A stretch of 55,057 nt of DNA from Solirubrobacteraceae bacterium (lineage in GTDB: Bacteria; Actinomycetota; Thermoleophilia; Solirubrobacterales; Solirubrobacteraceae): NCBI GenBank assembly GCA_030447785.1, contig JAUJOF010000012.1:1-55057 (forward strand), given 5' to 3'. Shown piece by piece: positions 8,191-17,760 of this stretch. A model generated the notes under the pieces. The model was not told where the DNA came from and did not search any database. It saw only the letters and a list, made by a program, of their open reading frames with translations. How positions within the stretch are numbered: position 1 is the stretch's first letter; each line of letters starts with the position of its first letter. The position numbers and the translations under genes are program-made.

Positions 8191-9551
8191 GCCGGAACGA
8201 GCACCTCGGTCGGCGGGTCGTGGCGGCCGCGCTCGCGCGGGCCGGGCTGTGCGATGAACGCTCCACCCGCGGCGCCCTCAACGCGCGCTGGGGGCTGGGC
8301 CTAGCCGCGTGCGGCACCCTGTGGTATGCGGGCGATTCGCTGCGCCACCGCCGCGAGGGCGGTGAGGGCTACGCGCTGCACGGCGAGGGGCTGGACGTCG
8401 GCTCGGAGGGCTTTCTGCGCGCCGCCGAGGCCCTCACCAGCGCGCCGATCTCGTGGGGCGACGATGTCGAGCTGCTCATCAACGGCGACCGGATCTTCCC
8501 CGCCTACCTGGAGACCATCGCCAACGCGCGCCGGTCGGTGAACCTGCTGACCTACGCCTACTGGCGCGGCGACATCACCGCCGAGGTCGCCGACGCGCTG
8601 GCGGCCAAGGCGCGCGAGGGAGTCGAGGTCAACGTGCTGCTCGACGCGGTGGGGAGCATGCGCATGGACCTCTCGCTGATCGTCCAGATGCAGCGCGCGG
8701 GCGCGACGGTGACCCGTTTCCGCCCGATCAAGCCCTACGCGATCAAGCGCATGACCAACCGCAACCACCGCAAGCTGCTGATCGCCGACGGTCGGGTTGG
8801 GATGATCGGCGGGGTGGGCATCGCCGAGCAGTGGACGGGAGACGCCCAGGACCCCGAGCACTGGCGCGACACCCACGTGCGTGTGCGCGGGCCGGTCGTA
8901 CGCGGGCTGCAGGGCGCCTTCACCGAAGGCTGGCTGGAGGCCACCGGCGACGTACTGGTCGGCGAGGCGCACCTGCCCGAGCTGGAGCACACGGCGGGCG
9001 GAGGGCCGATGCAGCTCGTTCGCTCGCGCGCCGGGGTGGGTGACACGAACGTGGAGGCCCTGTACTTCCTGGCCATCGCCAGCGCCCGCCGCACGCTCGA
9101 CTTGACCGTCGCCTACTTCGCACCGCGCCCCGCCTTCGTGCGCGCGCTGTGCGACGCGGCGCAGCGCGGGGTTCGGGTGCGCGTGCTCGTCCCCGGGCCC
9201 CACATGGACAAGGAGTTCGTGCGGATAGCCGGCCGCGGCGCCTACGAAGCGCTGCTGAGCGCGGGGATCGAGATTCACGAGTTCCAGCCGACCATGCTGC
9301 ACGCAAAGACGATGGTGGTCGACGGCGGGTGGGCGTCGGTCGGCTCGGTCAACTTCGACAACCGCTCCTTCCAGTTGCACGACGAGGCCACGCTGTGCGT
9401 GCAATCGCATGAGTTCGCCAACCGCCTGACCGAGGCCTTCGAGGCCGACCTGCGCCGCAGCGAGGCCCTGGTGGCCGAACGCTGGCACGACCGTCCGATG
9501 CGCCAGCGCGCGCAGGAGCGGGCGCTGGCGCTGGCGCGCCGGGAGCTGTAG
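8187..9551 (+). CDS. Phospholipase D-family, cardiolipin synthase-like
   Basis: 454 residues with two complete HKD motifs: NHRKLLIADG (His194, Lys196, Asp201) and LHAKTMVVDG (His372, Lys374, Asp379), each followed by a G-rich turn. This is the bacterial cardiolipin synthase layout: two PLD half-domains in one chain. A single weak hydrophobic segment lies near residues 35-50. The GTG start overlaps the lipid kinase stop by 4 bp. Cardiolipin synthase is the likeliest activity; another phosphatidyltransferase is possible. It ends convergently with the PhoD-like gene across a 59-bp gap. Confidence 0.9.
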   Translation: MSRNEHLGRRVVAAALARAGLCDERSTRGALNARWGLGLAACGTLWYAGDSLRHRREGGEGYALHGEGLDVGSEGFLRAAEALTSAPISWGDDVELLINGDRIFPAYLETIANARRSVNLLTYAYWRGDITAEVADALAAKAREGVEVNVLLDAVGSMRMDLSLIVQMQRAGATVTRFRPIKPYAIKRMTNRNHRKLLIADGRVGMIGGVGIAEQWTGDAQDPEHWRDTHVRVRGPVVRGLQGAFTEGWLEATGDVLVGEAHLPELEHTAGGGPMQLVRSRAGVGDTNVEALYFLAIASARRTLDLTVAYFAPRPAFVRALCDAAQRGVRVRVLVPGPHMDKEFVRIAGRGAYEALLSAGIEIHEFQPTMLHAKTMVVDGGWASVGSVNFDNRSFQLHDEATLCVQSHEFANRLTEAFEADLRRSEALVAERWHDRPMRQRAQERALALARREL

Positions 9552-9610
9552 GCGGATCCCGCAGCCGGCGCCCACCCGCCCTGGAATCTGGGAGTTCCTC
9601 CGAGGGACCA

Positions 9611-11272
9611 CTAGTCTGAGGGCTCGGTCGACAGCAGGTCGTGCTCGAAGGCCACCCGCAGGGAGGGGTCGCGCCAGTCGCTGTCCACCGTGGTCTCCAC
9701 CCGCACACCGGCGCGGTCGGGGGCGAGCGTGAGCGTGCCCAGCTGGTTGTCGTAGCTTGGCTGCTCGACCAGGCGCCAACCGATGGGATCGGGCGCGGTG
9801 GGAGCGGCGCGGAGTAGAGCACGGCCCAGCAGCCGGGCGGGGCGCGACCGGCCCAGGCGCATGATGGCCCGCTCGTGCGGGGCGAGGTGCTTGCGATAGG
9901 GCGAGCAGACCACCTGCCACACCGCGCTGCGCGCCCCCAGCCCGCGCCGGAAGCCCACGCGGGCCAGGTAGCAGTGATGCACGTCACCGGAGATCATGGT
10001 CACCGTGACCGGCGAGCGTCCGGCGGCGCCCGTCGCGATGCGCTCGAGCAGACCGCCCAGTCGCTGGAAGGAGCGCCCGAAGGACGCCCAGTGGTCGAGC
10101 ACGGCCCTCTGGCGGATCCATTCCCCCACCCGTGCGGCGCCCGCGCCCCACGCCCCGTCGCACACCGCCTCGTTCCAGCGCTCGAGCTCGTGCAGGCCGT
10201 GCGGAAGCAGGAAGGGCACCGAGCTGGCCAGCAGGAGGTGCTCGAAGTCACCGCTGGCGTGCTCCTCGATCCACGCCCACTCGCCGTCGTCGACCATCTC
10301 CCGCCGTCCCGGCTCGAGGACCCGGCCGGCCCGCGAGTCGATGACGATCAGGCGGGTGCGGCCCAGGTCGCGACAGAAGCTCCACCGGCTGTGGCCAGGC
10401 TGGCGGTCGGTGTCGCGCGCCACCTCGCGCAGCAGCGCGCCCCCGTCCTCGACGGCGCACACGCGGGCCAGCAGGTCGCTGTCGTCGAGGTCGGCGGGCG
10501 GGAGGTTGCCCAGGTGCTGGTAGACCCAGTAGGCGGCCATCCCGCCGGCGACGCGCCGCTCGAACCACGGCTTGTCGCGCATGGCCTCCTCCCAGGCCGC
10601 GGAGATCTTCCACTCGGCGTGGATCTCGTGATCGTCGAAGATCATCGCGGTGGGCACCGTGGCCAGCAGCCAGCGGATGAGCGGTTCGCCCCAGGCCTCG
10701 CGGTAGGCCGCTGCGTACTCCTCGAAGTCGACCAGCTCGTCGTCGGGCTCGCCCGCGGCGCGCCCGCGGCGGTCCACGATCTCCTGCATGTGGGGCGACA
10801 GCTCGTCGGCGTAGACCTGGTCTCCCAGCATGAGCAGCAGGTCGGGGCGCTCCTGGGGGTCCGCGCGCGTGAGGCGCAGCGCGAGGGCCCGCAGAGCGTC
10901 GACCCCGTGACCGCCCTCCCGGCCGGGCTCGTCCTGGACGTAGGGCGGCTCGTGGGGAACGCTGACGCGACAGGAGCCCAGCACGATGCGCAGGGGACGG
11001 TCACCGCCCAGGGTGCGCAGCATGGGCGGGGGCAGCCGCTCGTGGTCGGCAGGCCACGCGCGTTCGCCGTCCACGCGCACCTCGTATTCGTAGCGGGCAC
11101 CCGGTTGCAGGTCGCGCGCGACGACGAGCGCGAAGTGGTGGCCATCCACGCAGAAGGTCCGCGCGCGGTGGCCGAGGACCTCCACCTCGCCCGCCGCGTC
11201 GGTCTCCGCCCAGATCGTCGCCTCGGTCTGCCCGACGTGGCGCAGGAGCGGGCCGAGGACGAGCCGCGCCAT
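9611..11272 (-). CDS. PhoD-like alkaline phosphatase/phosphodiesterase
   Basis: 553 residues from the ATG at 11272. A short N-terminal β-domain (about 1-90) precedes the metallophosphatase core: LGSCR, LLMLGDQVYADEL, IFDDHEIHAEW, and MISGDVHHCY near residue 410. These are the metal-binding signatures of the PhoD superfamily. No signal peptide or Tat motif is visible, unlike secreted PhoD, so a cytoplasmic phosphodiesterase is likely. An upstream open frame extends to 11389, but its Arg/Pro-rich composition looks like non-coding shadow. The gene follows the small gene at 11284-11502, 11 bp apart. Confidence 0.88.
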   Translation of the reverse strand: MARLVLGPLLRHVGQTEATIWAETDAAGEVEVLGHRARTFCVDGHHFALVVARDLQPGARYEYEVRVDGERAWPADHERLPPPMLRTLGGDRPLRIVLGSCRVSVPHEPPYVQDEPGREGGHGVDALRALALRLTRADPQERPDLLLMLGDQVYADELSPHMQEIVDRRGRAAGEPDDELVDFEEYAAAYREAWGEPLIRWLLATVPTAMIFDDHEIHAEWKISAAWEEAMRDKPWFERRVAGGMAAYWVYQHLGNLPPADLDDSDLLARVCAVEDGGALLREVARDTDRQPGHSRWSFCRDLGRTRLIVIDSRAGRVLEPGRREMVDDGEWAWIEEHASGDFEHLLLASSVPFLLPHGLHELERWNEAVCDGAWGAGAARVGEWIRQRAVLDHWASFGRSFQRLGGLLERIATGAAGRSPVTVTMISGDVHHCYLARVGFRRGLGARSAVWQVVCSPYRKHLAPHERAIMRLGRSRPARLLGRALLRAAPTAPDPIGWRLVEQPSYDNQLGTLTLAPDRAGVRVETTVDSDWRDPSLRVAFEHDLLSTEPSD

Positions 11273-11283
11273 GGCCCCGGCGT

Positions 11284-11502
11284 CTACGCCCCGAAGCCGA
11301 CGCGGTGCTCGGAGCGCTCGGCGCGCACCCAGAGGACGTGCTGGAGGCTGAGGCGCACGACGCCGTCGTCCCCTTGGACGTCGTGCCATCCCTCCGTGCC
11401 CAGGCTCCCGAGCAGGCGGTCGAGCTCCTCGCGCGAGACGCGCAGCGAGAGGGGCATCGAGGCCTGGAAGCCGATGGAGATGTGCTCGAGGCCGTCGGCC
11501 AT
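11284..11502 (-). CDS. Small conserved-looking protein, possibly DUF3107-like
   Basis: 72 residues from the ATG at 11502, which follows the epimerase stop (11505) by 2 bp. The pattern is a β-strand (ISIGFQASMPLSLRV), a helix (REELDRLLGSL), two strands (VVRLSLQHVLWV) and a terminal RVGFGA. This layout, especially the terminal VGFG, recalls the actinobacterial DUF3107 family, but I cannot confirm it. Tight spacing on both sides puts it in an epimerase - small protein - PhoD unit. Function unknown. Confidence 0.65.
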   Translation of the reverse strand: MADGLEHISIGFQASMPLSLRVSREELDRLLGSLGTEGWHDVQGDDGVVRLSLQHVLWVRAERSEHRVGFGA

Positions 11503-11504
11503 GA

Positions 11505-11918
11505 TCAATGGACCCCCTGGGCGGGCTGGACGAGTTCGGTGAGTACGCCGCCGGTGGCGGCGGGATGCAAAAAGGCCACCCGCGAGTCGCGAATGCCGGT
11601 GCGCGGTGCGCGGTCGATCAAGCGCACGCCCGCACCGCGCAGGCGCTCGAGCTCCGCGGCCACGTCGCCCACGCGGTAGGCCACGTGGTGGAGCCCGGGC
11701 CCCTTGCTGGCCAGGAACTTCCCGACCGGACTGTCGGGCCCGAGGGGACGCAGCAGCTCGACGTGGCTGTCGCCCACGTCGAGGAGGATCGCCTCGACGC
11801 CCTGGTCCTCCACGGTCTCGCGGTGGGCGGTCTCCATCGCGTACCGGCCCGCGTAGAGCTCGAGCGCGGCGTCGAGATCCTCGACAGCCACTCCCACGTG
11901 ATCGATGCCGGCGAACAC
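11505..11918 (-). CDS. mce: Methylmalonyl-CoA epimerase
   Basis: 137 residues of vicinal-oxygen-chelate fold with two βαβββ repeats. DHVGVAVEDLDAA opens the first repeat and LHHVAYRVGDV the second; HVELLRP and LTELVQP supply further metal ligands. Length and these motifs match methylmalonyl-CoA epimerase, which interconverts the (2S) and (2R) forms in propionyl-CoA metabolism. No methylmalonyl-CoA mutase is in the window. A generic VOC protein is the alternative. Confidence 0.88.
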   Translation of the reverse strand: MFAGIDHVGVAVEDLDAALELYAGRYAMETAHRETVEDQGVEAILLDVGDSHVELLRPLGPDSPVGKFLASKGPGLHHVAYRVGDVAAELERLRGAGVRLIDRAPRTGIRDSRVAFLHPAATGGVLTELVQPAQGVH

Positions 11919-11979
11919 GGGCGGGAGCCTAGAGGAGGGTTCAAAGCTCCGCCGCGACGGGCGCAGAAAGCCCGGCCGA

Positions 11980-13507
11980 CTACGCGCGAGGGTCGTCCAC
12001 CGCCTCCGCCGCCGCCACGCGCAGTCCCACTCCCGGCCGGCGCTCGGCGCGCGGGACGCCGTCCATGATGCGGTCGATCCCGTCGCGCTCGAGAACCTCG
12101 TGCTCCAGGAGGTGCTCGGCGAGCTCGGCGAGCTTCCCGTGGTTGGCCTCGATCAGGCGCTGGGCTGCGTGCTGGGCCTCGAAGACGAGCTCCTGCTCTT
12201 CCTCGTCGCGCACGCGGCGGCGTATCTCGGACTCGCCCACGCCGTCGAGGACCGCGCGCTGCGCGCTCCCCGGAGCGGCGCCCATGGCGTAGTCGCAGAC
12301 CATGGCCCGGGCCATCTCGGCGACCTTGCGCAGGTCGTCGGAGGCGCCGGTCGTCACCGCACCGAACACCACGCCCTCGGCGACCCGGCCGCCCAGCAGG
12401 ACCGTCATGGAATCGATCAGCTCCTCGCGCGACTTCAGATAGCGGTCCTCCGCGGGGAGGTTCAGCGTGTAGCCCAGCGCCTTGCCCCGCGGGACGATCG
12501 AGATCTTGTGCACGCGGTCGACGCTGGGCAGCAGCTCGCCGCACAGCGCGTGGCCCGCCTCGTGAAAGGCCACCACGCGCTTCTCGTGCGCGTTGAGCAC
12601 CCGGCGCGACTGCACGCCGGCGACCACCCGCTCGAAGGCGCCGTCGAAGTCGGCCTGCGTGAGCGTGCTGCCGTGCCGGCGCGCGCAGAAGATGGCCGCT
12701 TCGTTGCAGACGTTGGCCAGGTCGGCGCCGGTCAGCCCGCTGGTCTGGGTGGCCACCACGCCCAGGTCGACGTCGCCCAGCGGCTTGTCGCGTGTGTGCA
12801 CTTCAAGGATCCGCCGCCGGCCCTCCACGTCGGGCGGCGCGACGAACACCTGGCGGTCGAAGCGCCCGGGGCGCAGCAGCGCCGGATCGAGCTTGTCGAG
12901 CAGGTTGGAGGCGGCCATGACCACCAGCTCACCGGAGGTGGGAAAGCCGTCCATCTCCACCAGCAGCTGGTTGAGGGTCTGCTCGCGCTCGGCGGAGACG
13001 TCCATCCCGCGCCGGCCCCCGACCGCGTCCAGCTCGTCGATGAAGAGGATGGCCGGGGAGTGCTTGCGCGCCTCCCGGAAACAGGCGGCGGATGCGCGCC
13101 GCGCCCAGCCCGGCGAACATCTCCACGAACGCGCTGGCCGACTGGGAGTAGAAGTGCGCGCCCGATTCGTGGGCGACCGCCTTGGCCAGCAGCGTCTTGC
13201 CCGTGCCCGGCGGGCCGTGCAGCAGCACGCCCTTGGGCACGTGCGCGCCCAGCCGGGTGAAGCGCCGGGACTCGCGCAGGAACTCGACGACCTCGCGCAA
13301 CTCGTCCTTGGCCTCGTCCACCCCCGCGATATCGTCCCAGCCGATGGCGACCTTGGACTCGGGCTTGATCTCCTGGGGCTTGGTCTTGGGCATGACCCGC
13401 AGGGCCCGCCAGAAGAAGAAGATCAGGACCGCCATGAAGACCATCGTGAAGACGTAGCTCCACTCCAGCGCGAAGTCCTTCAACCAATCGAGCATCGCGG
13501 AGGGCAT
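11980..13507 (-). pseudogene. ftsH: FtsH/Yme1-type ATP-dependent metalloprotease, frameshifted
   Basis: Two frames together encode one protein of about 508 residues. The first runs from the ATG at 13507 (or 13495) with one TM segment ([16 protein letters not shown]), then the Walker [15 protein letters not shown] and [17 protein letters not shown]. After that an extra T in a TTT run (plus-strand AAA at 13079-13081) shifts the frame. Removing it restores [20 protein letters not shown] and joins the second frame, which has the SRH region (LLRPGRFDRQ) and the zinc-protease FHEAGHALCGE. It lacks the extracytoplasmic domain and second TM of standard FtsH. The indel is probably a sequence error; the protease is then active. 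It sits 38 bp downstream of the histidine kinase. Confidence 0.88.
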
Positions 13508-13545
13508 CGGCCTCCGCGCCCGGCGCCTTGAGATCGCGCGCCCAA

Positions 13546-15819
13546 TCAGCTGGCCGGGAGCACCGTGCGCACAGCGGCTCCACCGGCCGGCGCGTCGACG
13601 AGCTCCAGCCGCCCGCCGGCGAGCGCGACCCGCTCGCTCGCGGTGGCCAGCCCGATGTGCCCGTCGGCCGCCGCGCCGGCCACGCGCGCGCGATCCCACC
13701 CCACCCCGTCGTCGGCGACTTCGATGACCAGCTCCTCGGCCTCACGGTGCACGTCCACGCGGATGGTGCTCGCGTCGGCGTGCTTGCGCGCGTTGAGCAC
13801 GAGCTCGCGCACGAGGCGGACGATCAGACCGTCGTGGACGCCACCCGCACCCTCGTCCACCACGAGGCGCACGTCGGGACCGACCTGCTCGGACGAGCCG
13901 GCGACGCGGGAGAGGGCGCTCGACAGCCCGCCCGCCGCCACCGGCTCGGCCTCGCGCTCCTCCAGCTCACCCAGCGTACGCGTGAGCGTGGTAGCCAGCA
14001 TGGCCAGCACCTCGAAGGCACGCCAGACGGAGCGGGGATCGCCCTCGTCGGCCGCCTCGACCAGATCCTGGCGCGCGCTCAGCAGCAGCTGGAGGGCGTC
14101 GTCGTGCAGCTCGCCGGCCAGTCGCCGGCGGGCCGCCTCCTCCTCGGCCAGCAGCCGGCCCTGCAGCGCCTGGCGGCGGCGCGCGAGCTGGTTGACCAGG
14201 CGGGACGCGCCCGCCGCGCCCGCCGCCAGCAGGAAGGCCACCACCATCGCCCAGACGTAGGCGACGGCGAAGCCGGCGGGCAGGTCTGCGACGGCCAGCG
14301 CCCCCAGGCCGAAGGCAGCGGCGGCCAGGACCGTCGGTCCGGGCGCCAGCAGTAGGGCGTAGCAGGGCGGCACCGCCACCACGAGAGGCACCAGTGCGGC
14401 CTGCGTGTCGCCGGCCAGCGCGAAGCCCGTGAGGTACAGGGCCTGGTCGAGGACGGCCACGGCCCCGTAGCGCTTGAGCCCGAAGCGCCCCGAGCGCAGG
14501 ACCCACACCACCAACGGCGAGGTCATGACCAGCAGCGCGGCGGCGATCCAGGCGCCGGGCTGCTGGCCCCCGATGAGGCCGCCCACCAGGACGACGGACA
14601 GCGCCGCACCCGCCCGGGCGATCGACACGGCGCGCACGGCGAGCGGCTCATGGCGGCCGGGCATGCGCGCGTCGACCGCCGGCACGCTCTCCGGAGGACC
14701 GAGGTGCGCGATCAGGCCGGGACCGTCCTCGCTCGGCCAGACCTCCGCGCCCAGCAGCGCCACACGTTCGCGCAGGGCGTCGAGCACCGGCCCGTCCAAC
14801 GCGGTCCCCTGCTGCGAGGCGGACACCTCGAGGCGCGCCGCCGCTCCCTCGGCCTCCACGCGCACGAGCACCGTGCGCGATCGCGGGCCGACCACGGCCT
14901 CCAGGAGGTAGCGCGCCAGGGTCAACAGCTGCTCGTGCAGGGCTTCGGGTGGGCGATCGGCCATCCTCACGACCACCCTGGCGCCGGACGCCCGGCGCTC
15001 GGCGAGGCTGCGCAGGCCGTGCGCCAGGTCGGGCCGGCCGCCCGAGGGCGAGTGCAGCTCGGCCACCACATCGCGCATGGAGCGCTCGATGCGGTCCAGC
15101 TCGCCGGCCATCCCGCCGAGGCGGTCGACCGACCCCGTGACCCCCTCGGCGGCGATCGCTCCCAGCGGCTCCAGCACCGTCTCGTGCAGCACCGTGGCCA
15201 GGCGCCGGCGCTCGCTGCGCCCGGGGTCCGGCACGGCGGCGAGCAGCGCGGCCCGCAGCGCGTCGAGGCGGGCCACGCGAGCCAGGAGCGCCTCGCGACG
15301 CGCGGAGAGCACCACGCCCACCGCGGTGACCCACATCAGCTCCACTCCCCAGGCGGGCAGACGCGACGGGTCCACCACGACCAGCCCGCCTAGGATCGCG
15401 ATCGCCAGCCCCACCAGCTCGACCGGGCGCATCACCAGCGTGGCGGCCAGCGGCACGGCGATCAGGACGTACAGGACCTGAGAGGCGCCACCACCCGAGA
15501 CGGCGGCGGTGGCCAGCAGGACGGCCAGCTCCACGCCGAGGGGAACGAGCACCGCCAGGCGCGAGCGCCCGGCGTCGGCCCGCCACTGCCACGCCGTCCC
15601 CGCAGCGACCGACAGCGCTCCGAGCGCCCCCAGGGCCAGGACCGCGCCGGGCGCACCGCCCGACAGCAACCCGAGGACGGCCACCGCCAGCACCGCACGC
15701 GCCCGGGCGACCGCCATCAGCGCCACCCCCGCCCGGCGGGTGACCAGGCTGAGCTCGTGGCGCTCGGCCGCGGTGAGGCGCCTCACGACGCCCTCGACCC
15801 ACACGGACGAGTTCTTCAT
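13546..15819 (-). CDS. Membrane histidine kinase with two tandem kinase units
   Basis: 757 residues from the ATG at 15819. Residues 30-175 hold several TM helices, then a HisKA_3-like segment [17 protein letters not shown] (His212) and a degenerate ATPase-like region to about 375 without a DxGxG box. Residues 398-540 are a second membrane region, followed by [17 protein letters not shown] (His572), the N-box LVLNARKHA and the G-box DDGVGWD. The second unit looks like a working NarL-type kinase; the first appears to be a decayed copy. No response regulator is nearby. It follows the NAPRTase gene by 10 bp. Confidence 0.85.
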   Translation of the reverse strand: MKNSSVWVEGVVRRLTAAERHELSLVTRRAGVALMAVARARAVLAVAVLGLLSGGAPGAVLALGALGALSVAAGTAWQWRADAGRSRLAVLVPLGVELAVLLATAAVSGGGASQVLYVLIAVPLAATLVMRPVELVGLAIAILGGLVVVDPSRLPAWGVELMWVTAVGVVLSARREALLARVARLDALRAALLAAVPDPGRSERRRLATVLHETVLEPLGAIAAEGVTGSVDRLGGMAGELDRIERSMRDVVAELHSPSGGRPDLAHGLRSLAERRASGARVVVRMADRPPEALHEQLLTLARYLLEAVVGPRSRTVLVRVEAEGAAARLEVSASQQGTALDGPVLDALRERVALLGAEVWPSEDGPGLIAHLGPPESVPAVDARMPGRHEPLAVRAVSIARAGAALSVVLVGGLIGGQQPGAWIAAALLVMTSPLVVWVLRSGRFGLKRYGAVAVLDQALYLTGFALAGDTQAALVPLVVAVPPCYALLLAPGPTVLAAAAFGLGALAVADLPAGFAVAYVWAMVVAFLLAAGAAGASRLVNQLARRRQALQGRLLAEEEAARRRLAGELHDDALQLLLSARQDLVEAADEGDPRSVWRAFEVLAMLATTLTRTLGELEEREAEPVAAGGLSSALSRVAGSSEQVGPDVRLVVDEGAGGVHDGLIVRLVRELVLNARKHADASTIRVDVHREAEELVIEVADDGVGWDRARVAGAAADGHIGLATASERVALAGGRLELVDAPAGGAAVRTVLPAS

Positions 15820-15829
15820 CGGCGGCCTC

Positions 15830-16915
15830 TCAGGCGACGCGCTCGAGGCGCGGATTCGGACGGTGGCGGCGGCCGACCTTGGCGCACGGGTGCCCCTCCA
15901 CCAGCACGACGTCGGCGGTGAAGTCGTTCGAGCCGCGGATGAGCGAGGAGCCCACGCCGTACACGTCGACCGCCGCACCGGCCTCCTCGAACGCGCGGAT
16001 GCGCGAGGCGTCGAAGCCGCCGCTGGCCACGATGCGCACGTGCCCGTGGCCGGCGTCGTCGAGCGCCCCGCGGACCTTCTCCACCAGGCGCAGGTTGACC
16101 CCCGTGGGCGTGAAGTCCCCCAGCTCCTCCCACAGCGAGCGGTCGACCAGCGACTCGCTGGTGTCGAGGCGCACGCCCCACAGCCGCGACCCCAGGGCGT
16201 CGGCCACCTCGAGCGCGGTGCGCACCGAGTCGTTGTCGAAGTCCACGAGCACCGTCACGTTCATCTGCTCGTGGAAGCGGTCGGCGAAGGCCGTGGCCGC
16301 GCGCGCGGTGTCGCCGTCGTAGGCGGCGATCAGCCCGTGGGGCACCGTCCCCACCCCGCGCCCGCCCCACCATGAGGCCTGGGCGTCGGTCGACACGCCG
16401 ATGGCGCCCGCCACGTGAGCCGACCAGCCGTCTCCCGTCTGCACCAGCCAATGGTCGTGGCGGGCGGGGAAGAACAGGATCTCCTTGTCCCCGGCCGCGT
16501 CGACCACCTCGCGCACGTTGCGCATGACCAGGCTGCGCCGGGCGAGCGTGCCCAGATAGACGGTCTCCAGGTGGGCGAAGAGCGCGTAATCGCCCTCGAT
16601 GGTCAGCACCGTCTCCCACGGCTCGATCGCGTCGCCCTCGTGCAGCGCGTGGACGCCCAGCTCCTCCCAGCCGGGGGTCCAGCCGCCGTCGACGTCGCGC
16701 CGGCCGGCCCCGAGCTTCAGGACGGCGATGGCCTCGTCGATGCCGCCCAGGGCCCCGTGGTGCTTCTGGAAGACCTGCATGAGCACGCGCGGATGGTGAT
16801 CCTCGTTCTCCAGGAGCTGCTTGGAGAACACGAAGTAGGCATCGGAGTAGTACCCCTCGCGGATGCGTTCGACGGGCAGACGGAAGATCGCCGGGTCCAG
16901 CCGTTCCCGGCTCAG
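15830..16915 (-). CDS. pncB: Nicotinate phosphoribosyltransferase (CTG start proposed)
   Basis: 361 residues. It makes nicotinate mononucleotide from nicotinate and PRPP for NAD salvage. Visible blocks are LEVADALGSRLWGVRLDTSES, the phosphate-binding IVASGGFDASRI and VYGVGSSLI. The first standard start in frame is GTG 16831, but that removes PAIFRLPVERIREGYYSDAY, which aligns with the conserved N-terminus of the family. Going upstream in frame, the fitting start is CTG at 16915, which forms CTGA with the DUF1385 stop, exactly where ATGA or GTGA occurs elsewhere here, with GGAAGGCGAG before it. The metal-binding-type C-terminus HPCAKVGRRH is also present. Confidence 0.9.
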   Translation of the reverse strand: MSRERLDPAIFRLPVERIREGYYSDAYFVFSKQLLENEDHHPRVLMQVFQKHHGALGGIDEAIAVLKLGAGRRDVDGGWTPGWEELGVHALHEGDAIEPWETVLTIEGDYALFAHLETVYLGTLARRSLVMRNVREVVDAAGDKEILFFPARHDHWLVQTGDGWSAHVAGAIGVSTDAQASWWGGRGVGTVPHGLIAAYDGDTARAATAFADRFHEQMNVTVLVDFDNDSVRTALEVADALGSRLWGVRLDTSESLVDRSLWEELGDFTPTGVNLRLVEKVRGALDDAGHGHVRIVASGGFDASRIRAFEEAGAAVDVYGVGSSLIRGSNDFTADVVLVEGHPCAKVGRRHRPNPRLERVA

Positions 16916-17760
16916 GCGTGCTCGCCTTCCACGCGCAGGGTCTCGGCCAGCGCCGCGCGGGCCACCTCGAGCTGGCCCTCGGTGGGCTCACGCGTGCCCA
17001 GCGCGCGCTGCAGTTCGTGACCGGGCACCCGCAGGGCGCGCGCGGCCGCGCTGTCGTGGTGTCGCTCGGCCCAGGCGAAGACCTCGACGGCGATCCCCAC
17101 CGAGCCCAGACCCACCAGCGCGTGGTGCACCGGCCCCGGGCGCCGCACTGCAGCGCGCAGCAGCGCCCCCCCGACCAGGTTGGAGACCAGCAGCGGCGTG
17201 AGCAGGTGCGAGCCGCAGCGGTCGTGCTCCTTGGCCACCTCGGAGGCGTCCGCGGCGTCCTGCTCGTAGGCGGCGATGGCCTTGTGCTCGGCGCCGTGGT
17301 AGGCGGCCAGGTCGCCGTCGCGCAGCGCGATGAGGCTGGGCAGGACGGAGATCGCCGCCACCGCGGCCTCCGTGGCGGTGCGCCCGCGACCACTGCCGGT
17401 CCGCCCGGCGCGCCGGCGCAGCAGCTGCCCCACAGCCCCGGCGACGACCATGGCGCCCAGCACCCGGCGGTCCTCGAAGGGCAGGCGCGCGGCGGGCAGC
17501 GCGCGGCGCGCCAGCGGGACCACCGCCATGGCCTGGCCCATGCGGGCCACGCCGCGCAACGCGGGGATGCTCTCGGTGGCCCCGGCGCGCGGCTTGCGCC
17601 CCGAGGCGACGGCGATCTCCCCGTCCGGGCGCCGGCACGCGGCCGCCCAGTGCGTGGGGCCGTGGACCAGCAGGCCGTTGCGCAGCGCCATGCCACCCAG
17701 GCGCAGTTTCTCCGTGTCCGAAGGGCTCTGCCCGCGGGTATCGGGCGCGTCCTCGCTCAT
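16912..17760 (-). CDS. DUF1385 membrane protein (YqhQ-like)
   Basis: 282 residues from the ATG at 17760, overlapping the M20 peptidase stop by 4 bp. The family blocks AAYHGAEHKAIAAYE and KEHDRCGSHLLTPLL are present, and hydrophobic segments (AMVVAGAVGQLL, LLVSNLVGGALLRAAV) indicate a membrane protein. The biochemical role of DUF1385 is not known to me; it is widespread in Firmicutes and actinobacteria. It lies in a coupled minus-strand run with the NAPRTase and M20 genes, which is context only. Confidence 0.87.
   Translation of the reverse strand: MSEDAPDTRGQSPSDTEKLRLGGMALRNGLLVHGPTHWAAACRRPDGEIAVASGRKPRAGATESIPALRGVARMGQAMAVVPLARRALPAARLPFEDRRVLGAMVVAGAVGQLLRRRAGRTGSGRGRTATEAAVAAISVLPSLIALRDGDLAAYHGAEHKAIAAYEQDAADASEVAKEHDRCGSHLLTPLLVSNLVGGALLRAAVRRPGPVHHALVGLGSVGIAVEVFAWAERHHDSAAARALRVPGHELQRALGTREPTEGQLEVARAALAETLRVEGEHA

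Noticed and set aside
9602..9614. GAGGGACCACTAG repeated at 50401-50413
   Set aside because: A 13-base match in 55 kb of skewed composition can arise by chance; no flanking similarity.
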